A DNA stretch of 64,000 bases from Skeletonema tropicum (GCA_037178625.1 CM074132.1:3596001-3660000), one strand, 5' to 3'; counted from the first letter of the stretch, positions 35,310-45,568 are shown. Numbers and translations: made by a program. Notes: generated by a model not told the origin, from the letters alone.

Positions 35310-35835
35310 TGACAAACTATGTAAGAAAGCATATGAACGCAACCAAAATTGTACCAGTATGTCATCAATGGTACACTACTTATGGATATTGAAGATACTC
35401 ATATCCCGATTAATGGGAATCGTCCCATTTATCTACCGCACGTTGAACGTCGAATCTTCCGCGATCGTCGGTTCAGCAGAACTTATTTTCCCGCCATATC
35501 TTTACACAAGATACTAAAACCATGGCACGTCGACATCTCACAGTCGAAGAAATAGAAATAAACAATAACACCGTGTAGTAAGTAGACGCCTATGGCGGAT
35601 CTTTCTCTCAGTAATACTTCGGGAATCGAGTAGGAATAGCCGTGCCTTAGTGCACCAGTTTCCGGCTAATTTGGGCTTTAGGAATCTTATCCCCAGCAAC
35701 GTTGTCTCTCCCAACCTACGACACCAGATCGGGTGAAACCTCTCGCTACGGCCACGTTCACTTCTTCAGGATCGTCCATTGTCCGCGGAGCCTTGCAGCT
35801 TGTATGGCATTCGACAGATTATTGCTTACTTTAGA
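35310..35835 (+). repeat. Right LTR of copy 1
   Basis: 526 bp, same ends as the left LTR. Followed by the target duplication AAACT and then the retroelement linker region. Confidence 0.8.
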
Positions 35836-37128
35836 AAACTCATTGTCAGCTACCATAGCTTTCCACACCGTATAATGTAGGTCTCCATTAGAAGCAGTCT
35901 TTTCTTTGGCTTTTCGGAATGCCTCTTGCAGTTGAGCAGAAGTTATTGAGCCCACGGTTTCCTCCATTGCTACTTCTTTTTCTGTTTGTTTGAGTTGACT
36001 CATCCACGCTGCTAGAGTATCACTAATCTCCATTTCTTCGTTCGTGGTTGGGTCTACCACTCGATAGTTTCCTTCGAGTATTTGCTTCACCTCCTCAGTT
36101 CCCTCCGCACTTATCAATTGCTGTACTGGGTGTTGAGTCGATGGCCCCCCTTCCATTGCTACCTGTTGCAAATGCCGTTTGTTCCGTTGTAGTATTTTAC
36201 CTTCGATAGCCGTTTGGGATGTAATTGCCTCCCATTGGAACGGTGATTTGTCAATTATCTCATCTATCTTCAGTGTCTCATTTGTCCCATTTTCTCGGAC
36301 AATTACTTTGACGGGATATGCATTCTTATCCGGTACCTTCAATGAATGGTGGGCATAGAATTCTTTTTCCATGATTGGTTTTCCTTGAGACGTTTGTTGT
36401 ATGACTGCATGCGTTTCAAATACTCCTTTACCTTTATCATAATGGTACAATTCTTCCATATCTTCAGAGTACAACCACTCATGGCTCGGGACGTCTATGC
36501 GATCAAGTCCAACACGTTGCCCTTTTGTGAGGATACTAAGCTTCCGATTCGTTGATGCTGCTCTTGTCGTTCGTATCATTGCGTTCATTTTAGCTTCCCA
36601 ATTTCCGCCATCTTTTCTTGCTGATGATTGAGCTTGAACTTCGAGCCATCCAATCCTCTTTTCTGCACAATCCTTCTGGATTTCCCATAGCTCTTTACGT
36701 GCTTCCCTGACCTTTACTTTCAAATCTTTAACTTTCATCTGCTCGTAATTACTCGTCAGATCATATCCAAGTCTTGCTGCAAGTTTGGTCAGTCCTACAC
36801 TTGGGGGTGCTCGCCTACGCTGGCAGTCCAACATTGCCTTATACAGCAGTACTTTCTGCCCTGCCAACGTCAGTTCCGGACTGCGAAAGTACCCATATCG
36901 GCGACGTGATGTCTTTTTCAGAGTTGCCCTGATGATATCAGTATATTCCTTATCCAATGCGTTATATGCACGCTTCGCCTCCGTCGTACATCCTTCCTCA
37001 TGGAACTTCGCAACTAGGATGGGAACTTTAAGTTGAATGTTCTTGTCCTCCATCCCTTTTCTTAGCTCGTCCATGAACTTCTCCACCTTATCTTCTTGAT
37101 GTAGGGTGAATTGCCTATTGATTGCATT
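35836..37128 (-). CDS. Linker region of the non-LTR retrotransposon between endonuclease and RT
   Basis: A minus-strand frame of about 430 residues lies between the two nested elements. It continues the endonuclease part (NRPPNA / INRQFTLHQ) at one end and the RT part (ADNEF / ADWLSIM) at the other. Charged helical segments (KLAARLGYDL, KDLKVKVREARKELWEIQK) and the pre-RT signature SAQLQEAFRKAKEKTASNGD are visible. It has no separate function; it is a fragment of the polyprotein. Confidence 0.75.
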
Positions 37129-37612
37129 TATTGAACTATGTTTTGGAACGCTGCCTTTCCATCATCATTATCGGGAATATTGGATTTAGGAATTATGGGA
37201 ACATGGATTTACGTTATTTTGATTTGTCACGGAATCGGACATCTGCTTGTTCTTTTGGCGGGATAAGATTTTATCTCATCAAGAATTGAAGATCGACCAT
37301 GGCACGTCGATACCTCACAGTCGAAGAAATAGAAATAAACAATAACACCGTGTAGTAAGTAGACGCCTATGGCGGATCTTTCTCTCAGTAATACTTCGGG
37401 AATCGAGTAGGAATAGCCGTGCCTTAGTGCACCAGTTTCCGGCTAATTTGGGCTTTAGGAATCTTATCCCCAGCAACGTTGTCTCTCCCAACCTACGACA
37501 CCAGATCGGGTGAAACCTCTCGCTACGGCCACGTTCACTTCTTCAGGATCGTCCATTGTCCGCGGAGCCTTGCAGCTTGTATGGCATTCGACAGATTATT
37601 GCTTACTTTAGA
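37129..37612 (+). repeat. Left LTR of copy 2
   Basis: 484 bp, beginning TATTGAACTATG and ending CTTTAGA. 168 bp are unique; the last 316 bp are shared with copy 1. Confidence 0.8.
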
Positions 37613-37809
37613 GATTTCCATGTCTCGCTGCTCAGACGACTGGCTTCAGATTTACCGAATTAATAATCTGTCACCGCACGACTGTTCTAGCAGTTAGAGA
37701 TCACCCAACTCTCCCTGATGTAAGTGGACTCCGCTATTCATACATAGCGAAATTTCCTTTCATACCAAGTGGGTACCCGTGATACCTGATCAAAAACAGG
37801 ACAACATCT

Positions 37810-40179
37810 TTGTCTGACGCCGATATCAACATGAGGGAGGATCAATTTACTTCACGTGATGATGTCATTGCTGAGGATGGTTCCGTAGATGTTTCTTTAG
37901 AGACCAGTAATGGTAGTCGGGATACTAATATGGAGTCTGATGTATTTCGCAGAGGAAGGTGGCGGAGACCCTTATCTTCTTCTGGTATTAATACCAACAT
38001 TTATCCTTCTATGGATACACGTCCTATTGATGTTATTTTTTGTCCCAGACAACATGACATCAGTGCCCTTATGATGACCCTATTCTGGAAAGTTGATATT
38101 CAGTTCCTGGGCACAAGTTCTTTCAAGCGACAGCATATCTATGTTGTTATCTTTGGTGAGCATCGTCACCTCACAGATCATCTACTTGATGGCAGCACTC
38201 GCGATTTTCAGGCTATGGATTGGGGAGTTATCTGTTTCGGTTATGATGGACTCTTTCTTTTACACTATCTCTTGCAACTATGGGGAGTGATGGTAAACTC
38301 TTGCCCCGGTGGATTTACCTTGTTTTACGGTCTCTTGCTATGGGCACAACATGTTCATCAACTCGTGACGAAGATCCATGTTGCGTGGGAAGATTTTTTG
38401 CATTCGACGTTGGGACTACTCAAGAGAATGGAGACATCTGCATGCTGTGCGAGCCTATTTGATGTCCTGTCTAGTGACATTATCACTCACAAGTTCCAAG
38501 AGATCGGTCATTGCATTATACTTGTTCTCGATCATCAAGACAACTACGATCACATGTCCAACAAGATCTTGTTTATTACCATCGCTCGGTCAGTACTTGA
38601 ATTGCTTGTACGATATTATCCTTCGCACATTCAAGGCTATGCATTCGTTGTTCGTGGCATGGTATCTTATTCCTCTACTGCGTTAGAGCGACTGCAAGAT
38701 CACAAGATGATGATTAGGGAGTACTGTCCTGTGAAGATGCGATACTTTATTAATTTAGAGTTACTTTTATCCTGCGAGATGAATGGGGAGCAAGTTCTAC
38801 TCTACAAGTTGATAGAGGCCCAAGAAGATACTGCCCTTGGAAGCCAAGTTGTTGTTCGTTCTCCTGCTGCGAAGATTGAATTCTGCCACCATCAAGTTGT
38901 TCTTAAGTCCTTGCAAGACTTCGCCGCTCAGTTCTATTCACATGATTCTCAAGATCTTGCCGATAGGATCTATATCATCGTCGATGGCAGGTTTCATCGC
39001 TTTTCATTTGCAGAGATTACTCGTGGTCATCGACAGTATCACATCTTGCTTCGGAACGGCATCATCAACGATGTTTTCATGGATCGATATCATACAGTCA
39101 TGATTACTGCTGAGGAATATGGGGAGAGATTACTGCTGAGGAATACTGCTGAGGAATATGAGGAGACATCATCATCTACTAGACTTCATCATATCATTTG
39201 TCCGTCGGGAGATACTTCATTTTGTGAATCTTACAGCATGCGTGCTTTGCTCGATGATATTGCCTCGAGAGAAGATACTATTTGGTCGCAGATCAGTGAT
39301 GTGAAATATACTGTCTTCTCCGCTCAAGCAGGATATGATATTATTTCGCTGGTTGAAAATGATGCTATTTTGGTAAGTATCGACGGTGACACTCGTCACA
39401 AGATGATTGCACGTTTTGCATCAAGGATTGTTGGTGGGAGCAATCAAGTCAATTTGGATCTTCGTTCTGATCTCGTGAGTTACGAACGTCATCATCTCGG
39501 TCTCAATCATGGGGAGCGCAGCAAACGCGTAGCTATTCAAACCCCTATTGGTGCATCACGCAACTTTGCATTGGTTTACCACGAAATCATCGTCATCGGA
39601 TCCAGTATTACCACCCGAAGCAATCGGCTCTTTGATGGATTCTTACTGTTCATCGATATCTTTGCGAGAAGTGCCGTGCAGGAAATCCTTTTCGTCCGAA
39701 CTCCAGATGAATACGACCAACTTCAACTTCACGACAAACTTCAGTACCAAGTCGCGGATGACTGTATATACCTTGAAGTTCAAGTCACAAACGGTAACAG
39801 GCCCTTCTCACAAGTCACAAACGGTAACAGGCCCTTCTCACAAGTCATAAACGGCAATAGGCCCTTCGCGAACAATCACAATACTTTATCATCCACATTT
39901 TATATGGCCGATCTACGTCTACCTAATCCAAAGGAGGAAGAACTACTCAGTCTACCTAGTCCAAAGGAGGAAGAACTACTCATCCAACACCCTTCTCCTA
40001 CGGGAAAGATCAATGATTATCAAGAGCTACTTGAAATGCCAATCATTACGGAAACAACTTCACACAACAATAAGTTTACCGCTCGGATGTTCTTTGAGAT
40101 TGTCAATTACTTATTGAAGTGGGGAACCTGGAATACAACATTCGGTTGGTCGGAAATAATATTGGTTAAGAACTGGTAA
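37810..40179 (+). CDS. Unrecognised 789-aa protein of the LTR element
   Basis: One uninterrupted frame fills the internal region of copy 2. The N-terminus is acidic (MSDADINMREDQF), followed by an Arg-rich RRGRWRRP. A hydrophobic stretch (YDGLFLLHYLLQLWGVMV and FTLFYGLLLW) comes near residues 140-180. A central alpha/beta-like region contains IARSVLELLVRYYPSHIQGY and IYIIVDGRFHRFSF. The C-terminus has tandem copies of QVTNGNRPFS and LPSPKEEELL. I see no reverse transcriptase, integrase, protease, zinc knuckle or transposase motif. The two copies differ by about as many amino-acid-changing as silent bases, so purifying selection since their split is not evident. It could be a Gag-like or cargo protein; the role is unknown. 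Confidence 0.65.
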   Translation: MSDADINMREDQFTSRDDVIAEDGSVDVSLETSNGSRDTNMESDVFRRGRWRRPLSSSGINTNIYPSMDTRPIDVIFCPRQHDISALMMTLFWKVDIQFLGTSSFKRQHIYVVIFGEHRHLTDHLLDGSTRDFQAMDWGVICFGYDGLFLLHYLLQLWGVMVNSCPGGFTLFYGLLLWAQHVHQLVTKIHVAWEDFLHSTLGLLKRMETSACCASLFDVLSSDIITHKFQEIGHCIILVLDHQDNYDHMSNKILFITIARSVLELLVRYYPSHIQGYAFVVRGMVSYSSTALERLQDHKMMIREYCPVKMRYFINLELLLSCEMNGEQVLLYKLIEAQEDTALGSQVVVRSPAAKIEFCHHQVVLKSLQDFAAQFYSHDSQDLADRIYIIVDGRFHRFSFAEITRGHRQYHILLRNGIINDVFMDRYHTVMITAEEYGERLLLRNTAEEYEETSSSTRLHHIICPSGDTSFCESYSMRALLDDIASREDTIWSQISDVKYTVFSAQAGYDIISLVENDAILVSIDGDTRHKMIARFASRIVGGSNQVNLDLRSDLVSYERHHLGLNHGERSKRVAIQTPIGASRNFALVYHEIIVIGSSITTRSNRLFDGFLLFIDIFARSAVQEILFVRTPDEYDQLQLHDKLQYQVADDCIYLEVQVTNGNRPFSQVTNGNRPFSQVINGNRPFANNHNTLSSTFYMADLRLPNPKEEELLSLPSPKEEELLIQHPSPTGKINDYQELLEMPIITETTSHNNKFTARMFFEIVNYLLKWGTWNTTFGWSEIILVKNW

Positions 40180-40281
40180 GAAAATTGGGGAGAGATAGTT
40201 TAGGAAAGGTATATGGGAAAGGAAGATGGGGATAGGTTTGTTGCATGGAAAGAAATGATGATTATTACGCAGGTTGGGGAG

Positions 40282-40765
40282 TATTGAACTATGTTTTGGA
40301 ACGCTGCCTTTCCATCATCATTATCGGGAATATTGGATTTAGGAATTATGGGAACATGGATTTACGTTATTTTGATTTGTCACGGAATCGGACATCTGCT
40401 TGTTCTTTTGGCGGGATAAGATTTTATCTCATCAAGAATTGAAGATCGACCATGGCACGTCGACATCTCACAGTCGAAGAAATAGAAATAAACAATAACA
40501 CCGTGTAGTAAGTAGACGCCTATGGCGGATCTTTCTCTCAGTAATACTTCGGGAATCGAGTAGGAATAGCCGTGCCTTAGTGCACCAGTTTCCGGCTAAT
40601 TTGGGCTTTAGGAATCTTATCCCCAGCAACGTTGTCTCTCCCAACCTACGACACCAGATCGGGTGAAACCTCTCGCTACGGCCACGTTCACTTCTTCAGG
40701 ATCGTCCATTGTCCGCGGAGCCTTGCAGCTTGTATGGCATTCGACAGATTATTGCTTACTTTAGA
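40282..40765 (+). repeat. Right LTR of copy 2
   Basis: 484 bp, same ends as the left LTR. Followed by GCATT and the endonuclease part of the non-LTR element. Confidence 0.8.
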
Positions 40766-41160
40766 GCATTTGGGGGGCGATTTATAAGGCCTCTGAACAA
40801 CAATTTCTCATCAAAGTCAACCCACGCCATTGAATGATCGGAGTGCACAGCCTCATGAGACCCTAGGTACCCAATATGTCGTACCGCATGCTGAAGGCCT
40901 GCATCCATGAGGATGTAATCAAGTCTTTTCGTTCCTCTATTGTAAGTCCGTGGCATTTCCTCGAACTTCCTATAGAATGGGTCCTCCAGAACTGCATTTT
41001 GTTGAAACTCTCTAAACTCCTTATCCGAGAATGTACTTCCATTTGCATCCATCATTACTATTGGTCTATATCCCTTCGATCTTTTCTCTTCAATCAGCTT
41101 GGTGAGGTCGTTGAGGATTTGCTTCCTCGGCTGAGGGTTAACTACTCCATCTTTCATCAT
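40766..41160 (-). CDS. Endonuclease domain, C-terminal half, of the non-LTR element
   Basis: APE-type endonuclease motifs PIVMMDANGSTF (catalytic Asp/Asn) and HSDHSMAWVDF (SDH), with RLDYILMD between. This half completes the domain begun in the frame ending at 41157. The frames overlap as CAATGATGA. It is interrupted after RPPNA by the LTR element at 37129-40765. Confidence 0.8.
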
Positions 41161-41966
41161 TGCAGACTGTTGATGAGTGTATGCTGTGTTTGGCCCTGCA
41201 TTTGAGGATTGACATACTCTATATAATACGCCGTTATGACAACTATCCCTTCATCCCGGCTTCCTTGGAGAATATGCCACGCAAATCTTCCATACTTGTC
41301 AGACCCTTGATGCCGAACTCGTCCCGTCACGTGGCCTGTAATAGTTTGTAGGACTCCTCCTGGCTGATATTTGATTCGATGGTCTATTGGTGGCAATGAC
41401 GCATACTGAGTGTTAGCCATATTCTGAAACATTCGTCTCATATTCATACCAAAAATTCCTTTATTATTCGATGTCCTTGGGCGGTTCGTTTCTACGTATC
41501 CGCATATATCAATCCCAAGGTCATGGACTACCTCTATCTCGTTTAGTAGAGTATTGGTCCTCAGGACTTTGATGGAGTTAATATTTTGAAACCCGAATCT
41601 TACTACTCCATCTTCATTTTGTCTAAGTTGCATTTTATCTCCCTTTGATTCCAAATTCGACACACTGCCGATGATATCCTGTTCCTTCCGGGGCTTTGAT
41701 TTATTGCAAACATTGACTTTTCTTTGATGAACTCTCTTTGTGTCCTCTTCAATTCGCCCGGTCGGATGATCTTCTCCACCACGTGCTCCGCCACCTGCTC
41801 GTCGTCGATTGTGGTTATTGCTATGATGGGAGTTATTGTTATTGTCTTCATACTCGTTTTGGGCCAGCTGACACTCTATTTCTTCCGGGTTTTGTGGTTT
41901 CCCAACTTCCCTTTGTTGAGGCTTCATCTCGGAGTGACTTTTATCGTTATTAGGTTCTACCATCAT
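41157..41966 (-). CDS. Leader and endonuclease N-terminal half of the non-LTR element
   Basis: About 269 residues. The first 110 are polar, rich in Asn/Arg/Gly and basic (NRRRAGGGARGG), and may bind nucleic acid. The endonuclease begins at VRFGFQNINSIK with the catalytic Glu in GYVETNRPR. It ends one base out of frame with the following half (TLINSLQ-stop against MMKDGVV). This is a decay indel, a programmed shift or an assembly error. Confidence 0.75.
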   Translation of the reverse strand: MMVEPNNDKSHSEMKPQQREVGKPQNPEEIECQLAQNEYEDNNNNSHHSNNHNRRRAGGGARGGEDHPTGRIEEDTKRVHQRKVNVCNKSKPRKEQDIIGSVSNLESKGDKMQLRQNEDGVVRFGFQNINSIKVLRTNTLLNEIEVVHDLGIDICGYVETNRPRTSNNKGIFGMNMRRMFQNMANTQYASLPPIDHRIKYQPGGVLQTITGHVTGRVRHQGSDKYGRFAWHILQGSRDEGIVVITAYYIEYVNPQMQGQTQHTLINSLQ

Positions 41967-42164
41967 CTATTCCACTAGTGCTTATGGCCTCTCGCAACGG
42001 CCGCTACCTTGATCTGGCTACGAGAGGCCCACGTAGGAATTAGTACCAACCACTCATTTTGTGTGGATTTTTGTTGGCGATGTGACGGTTTTTCTCTTTT
42101 CGAAAAAGTAACTTGGCAACGTCAAACCCATCGCCTAATGCAACAGACGCTAGCAGCAAGAAGA

Positions 42165-42226
42165 AAAAAAAAATTAACGGAAATCTTAAAGTACGTCATG
42201 GTTGGCCCTCCAGGGGCGAAATTATA
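42165..42226 (-). repeat. 58-nt 3'-end-like signature upstream of the non-LTR element
   Basis: An exact inverted copy of 2565-2622, including its A/T tail. On the minus strand it lies just before the 5' untranslated part of the element, in the same sense as the element's own 3' end at 28212. It may be the 3' end of a neighbouring copy or a true terminal feature. Confidence 0.55.
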
Positions 42227-42228
42227 AG

Positions 42229-43315
42229 AAGATACGATCGTCGGTACGCACCAAACGCCAATTGATGTCTGTTACGCTCAATGCAATGACAGGAGCCGAC
42301 GGTTTAGCGGCAGTCTTGACCCCTGACGAAGTAAGACGTGCATCGACATTGCTCCGATTCCGCACGGCACGGAAGCCCTTACCATTACTACCAACGGTGG
42401 ATATAACTGGATTTGTGTTGCCAAACTTCATTATTTATTCGGACAATGTAGAAATGTGATGATGTAAATGATGCAATGCATAATTTATGAGAGCTGTTGA
42501 ACGGCTCGACAATGTACAAACTGCCTACATAACCGCCGCCAACGCACCAGCGCAATAATCAGCAGAGAACAATGCAATCAATAACCAACCACGTCATGAA
42601 GTAAACGAGTTCCTTCGTAAGCTACGTCGGCAACACAAGATCTTGTGGTTCAACACATCGACAACACGTCGACAAAAAGATTCAGCTCAACACAAGACGT
42701 CGACGTGGAGTTAAGTAAGAACTGACGTATTGATCAGTACGTGGCCAAAGATCGGCAGTTATTCAAATGCAAACACGTCGGCAACCAACGTCGGCGTCTA
42801 TATAGACTTGCATCAATAGACGACTCGGCAGATAATGTAATTGAGCCAATGTCGACCTGAGTACTTGCTGCATGAACTTAAATACTTTTTTTCGGCCCTC
42901 GGGGCCCCGGGTCGAAACAAGCGCAGTGAAGTGTCGATAACGGGGCCGGGAGGTGCCCAACCCCTTATGGTCACAAATTCTCCATTTTTTTCCAAACTTT
43001 TTTCTACAGGGATCTTGGTAGGAATCAGTATAGTAGCTATTTAGTGAGAAAGTTTACCTGCTGGACACGTAGAGGCTCTGTAGACCATACCGCTGTAGGA
43101 TTTGTACTTGTTCCTACGTAGAAAGCGAGAAGTACCTGGCTTAAAGGTGCTTTTTACAGAAATTGATTGGCTATATCTGTCGAGGATACCGTCATTTGCA
43201 GAAAGAAATACAGGTACATTGTCATTATAGGTGACATGTTTCTTCATCACGAGAAATATTCTCCCTTTGTTGTATCCTTTATTGATTGTCGTTAATTTGT
43301 CATGTTGCCGCGATT
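42229..43315. other. Non-coding region
   Basis: No gene is supported. The 42630-42800 part is rich in ACGTCG/CGACGT words. A G/C-rich palindromic block (GGCCCTCGGGGCCCCGGG) lies at 42894-42911. Small frames such as 42202-42459 start inside the repeat signature and are not believed. Confidence 0.4.
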
Positions 43316-43350
43316 GAAAATAAATTTGTCTTCAAGACAAATTTATTTTC
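43316..43350. repeat. 35-bp perfect palindrome
   Basis: Two 17-bp arms (GAAAATAAATTTGTCTT / AAGACAAATTTATTTTC) around a single C. A decayed version of the same palindrome lies at 43772-43805, and a weaker one near 44816-44852. Confidence 0.8.
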
Positions 43351-43803
43351 CATGCAAGTTGTGAATATTGCATTGGAAAAGAACTTCTCTCCAGGGATGA
43401 TATACCTGAACTGACCAAGCTGTCGCAAATGGTGTGGCAAACAGGACTGTCTAAGGAGTGTTTCTGTAAGTCCATTATGTTGCCAAGTGTCACTAACACG
43501 ATTATGTCATCAAGTTCCTGTGATTTATGTTTCGGAATGAAACGAAGCTTCGTCTCGCGATGACCGTCTACCAAATTTTGTTCAGCGACCATACTTTGCT
43601 TCTTGATCTCCTTCAGAGGTATGCCTTTGTGTCGGACTTGCTTGACACATAGGACTTTTTGAAGCCAGGTTGTCACAAAGAATATTATATGTTTTAACGA
43701 TATATTCGGAGCTGGAAGTAACATTGGGAAAAGACCAAAAATGTCAGCGATGAAGTGAAGTATCGGACCTCAAAATATTTTTGTCGTGAGGACAAATTTA
43801 TTT

Positions 43804-45568
43804 TCAGAATCGTACACCGTACCAGTGACACTCGTACAAGTATAATAACTCACCTTGTCTAGCAATGGACGATGTTGTATCTTTTACAGGTGTCACAACT
43901 GGAACTGGAATGACCTTTTCCGACAGCTCTCCCAACATAGATCCAATAGTTCCAGACGCTTTTGTGTTCTGTGGAATTTCTCCAACTCCAACTGGCCGAG
44001 CTGCATTGCCATTATTGCTACGAAATACACCAGCATCGTCTGCTTCCAAGGGGGCGTTATCAACATTACCAACACCCATATTGGTGCCGTCATTATCACG
44101 TTCTCCTGACAGTCTAGCAACCGAAGTAGCATTACGACACGGATAATCCTTCACGGTAGAACCAGAAGACTCATGAAACAGGCGGTCGAGACAGCTGCGC
44201 GGAAGTCTACTGGTAGACAGAGAATCATATAAATGATCGCGAATGATTTGGCGGCCCACAAGACTGTGATCTTCTGAGCAGCGGCGATATGCGCGAACAG
44301 TAGCAGGTTGTTCCCCAGCATGATACAGCAACGCCGGAAGATTAGTTGGGTCAACTGCTGACTCCTCACCAGAAGGAGTAGACGCTGGTATGTCCGTTTC
44401 AGACGGATGATGAGTATTCACTGGAGTTGCGGCACTACCATTGCTCTCTTTAGGGCACTGCTGTTCGATGTCATAATTTTTTGATGATTGCTTTAACTTT
44501 AACAAAGAACTCGCCTGCTCGACATCGTCATAATCATTATTATTATCGCATGATCTCCATGATTTGCATGATGCATCAAATGCTTCTGCCTGCTCAAAGT
44601 TAGTGCATCTAACATGAGCGGGAGAGATGCAATCGCCTTGCTTTGTCTGCAGAAGAGGTATATCATGCTCGTTCTTGTTGTTGTCGACAACATCTTTTTT
44701 GTTGCCCGCTGTCACACCGCCATTGCTGAAGTAAATGAAAATAGGGATAAGTAAGGATAAGTGATTAGTTTTTGACATGACGACATTCATATGGGAGAAA
44801 CAATACCAGTTCAAGTTTAAAATAAATTTGCATACATCACAATTTTATTTTTGGCATGAACTCTATGGAAGGTTAATACCACACAGCAAAAAGCGACTTA
44901 AATGTAGATGAATGAGCGATCCTTTCTATGTTCGTACGATCAATCTACGTAATGTTTTACGCAGTGTTAAGCGTTTCGCTTATACATGAAATTCTGAATC
45001 ACATAAGACGCTTCTTCCAATTTCAGCTCATCTTAACAATACACTTTCGGACTTACCCATTAGACAATACGCTGGAACACTCTGGAGCAGCCAACGACTG
45101 CAAGTTATGACTGTTATTTACACAACGGCCATAATTCATTATTCCAGCTTTGCTTTCTGCATCCGATTTGTAGAACTGAGCCGAGCTTGAACCGTTACAG
45201 GTAACGTTGCGATTGGAAATGACATTGTAAGCGATAGATAATTGTTCCTGTCTGGTGCGATATAGATCCATTACGCATCCTAGCTCAGACAATACATGTT
45301 TTAGTTCACGCATATTGCAAGAGGAAAGAACAAGCCTCAGAAGAGTATGTGGATCAGTAGAGTGTTCGAAGCATGGATTGCGCGATGATTGTAATTCTAC
45401 TATTTCGCGGAAGATATGATCGCCTACACGCACTTTCGGCCATTGGACGTTGTAAATTATTTGACGAATAGACAGAAATGAGCATCTAACACCCTTCCGA
45501 GCGCTCTTGCTGTTCACGTCGGAAGAGGATGGTTGCTGTTGCTGCGCTTTCTCTCTTGAAGTGTGCAT
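43804..45568 (-). CDS. Two-exon protein of unknown function
   Basis: Exon 1 is 45568-45057 and exon 2 is 44725-43804. A 331-nt intron (GTAAGT donor, TTACTTCAG acceptor) joins SVLSNG to NGGVTAGN in frame, giving about 477 aa. The first half has QIIYNVQWPKVRVGDHIF and HTLLRLVLSSCNMRELKHVL (helical). The second half is polar with Asn/Asp/Ser tracts and a PVPVVTPV motif. I recognise no domain. A GTGAGT donor lies right after SSIARQG near the C-terminus, so a further exon is possible. It lies just downstream of transposon-related genes on the same strand and may belong to a mobile element. Confidence 0.45.

Larger units (their letters stand above)
32244..35835 (+). mobile_element. Single-ORF LTR element, copy 1
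   Basis: 3592 bp with direct terminal repeats of 526 bp (32244-32769 and 35310-35835), flanked by the 5-bp duplication AAACT (32239-32243 and 35836-35840). The two LTRs differ at one position that I can see (32320 region A versus G at 35385), so the insertion is young. A purine-rich GGTTGGGGAG lies just before the right LTR, where a polypurine tract is expected. There is no pol, integrase or zinc knuckle. The only ORF is an unrecognised one, broken here by an 8-nt deletion near 34552. Confidence 0.85.
37129..40765 (+). mobile_element. Single-ORF LTR element, copy 2 (intact ORF)
   Basis: 3637 bp with 484-bp direct terminal repeats (37129-37612 and 40282-40765) and the 5-bp target duplication GCATT (37124-37128 and 40766-40770). 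The LTRs differ at about two to three positions (near 37314 against 40468). GGTTGGGGAG again precedes the right LTR. The internal region is nearly identical to copy 1, but about 100 bp of extra sequence precedes the right LTR and the first 168 bp of the LTR are unrelated to copy 1. Confidence 0.85.
28202..42228 (-). mobile_element. Non-LTR retrotransposon split by two nested LTR elements
   Basis: A minus-strand element starts near 42.16 kb and ends at 28202 with a (TTA)n-type tail, directly next to the oxidase 3' flank. Coding order is Gln/Asn-rich leader and endonuclease (41966-40766), linker region (37128-35836), reverse transcriptase, RNase H and CCHC (32243-28399). Taking out the elements at 32244-35835 and 37129-40765, each with one 5-bp target copy, makes these pieces continuous in one frame. 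Without the nested elements it is about 6.7 kb. One frame break remains at about 41158. The upper boundary is uncertain because a 58-nt 3'-end-like signature sits at 42165-42226. Confidence 0.8.

Noticed and set aside
42202..42459. 85-codon open frame
   Set aside because: Begins in the 58-nt repeat signature and shows no coding evidence.
43332..43724. 130-codon minus-strand frame between palindromes
   Set aside because: No recognisable domain and no start or splice context. Could be a terminal exon of the neighbouring gene, but the evidence is too weak to call.
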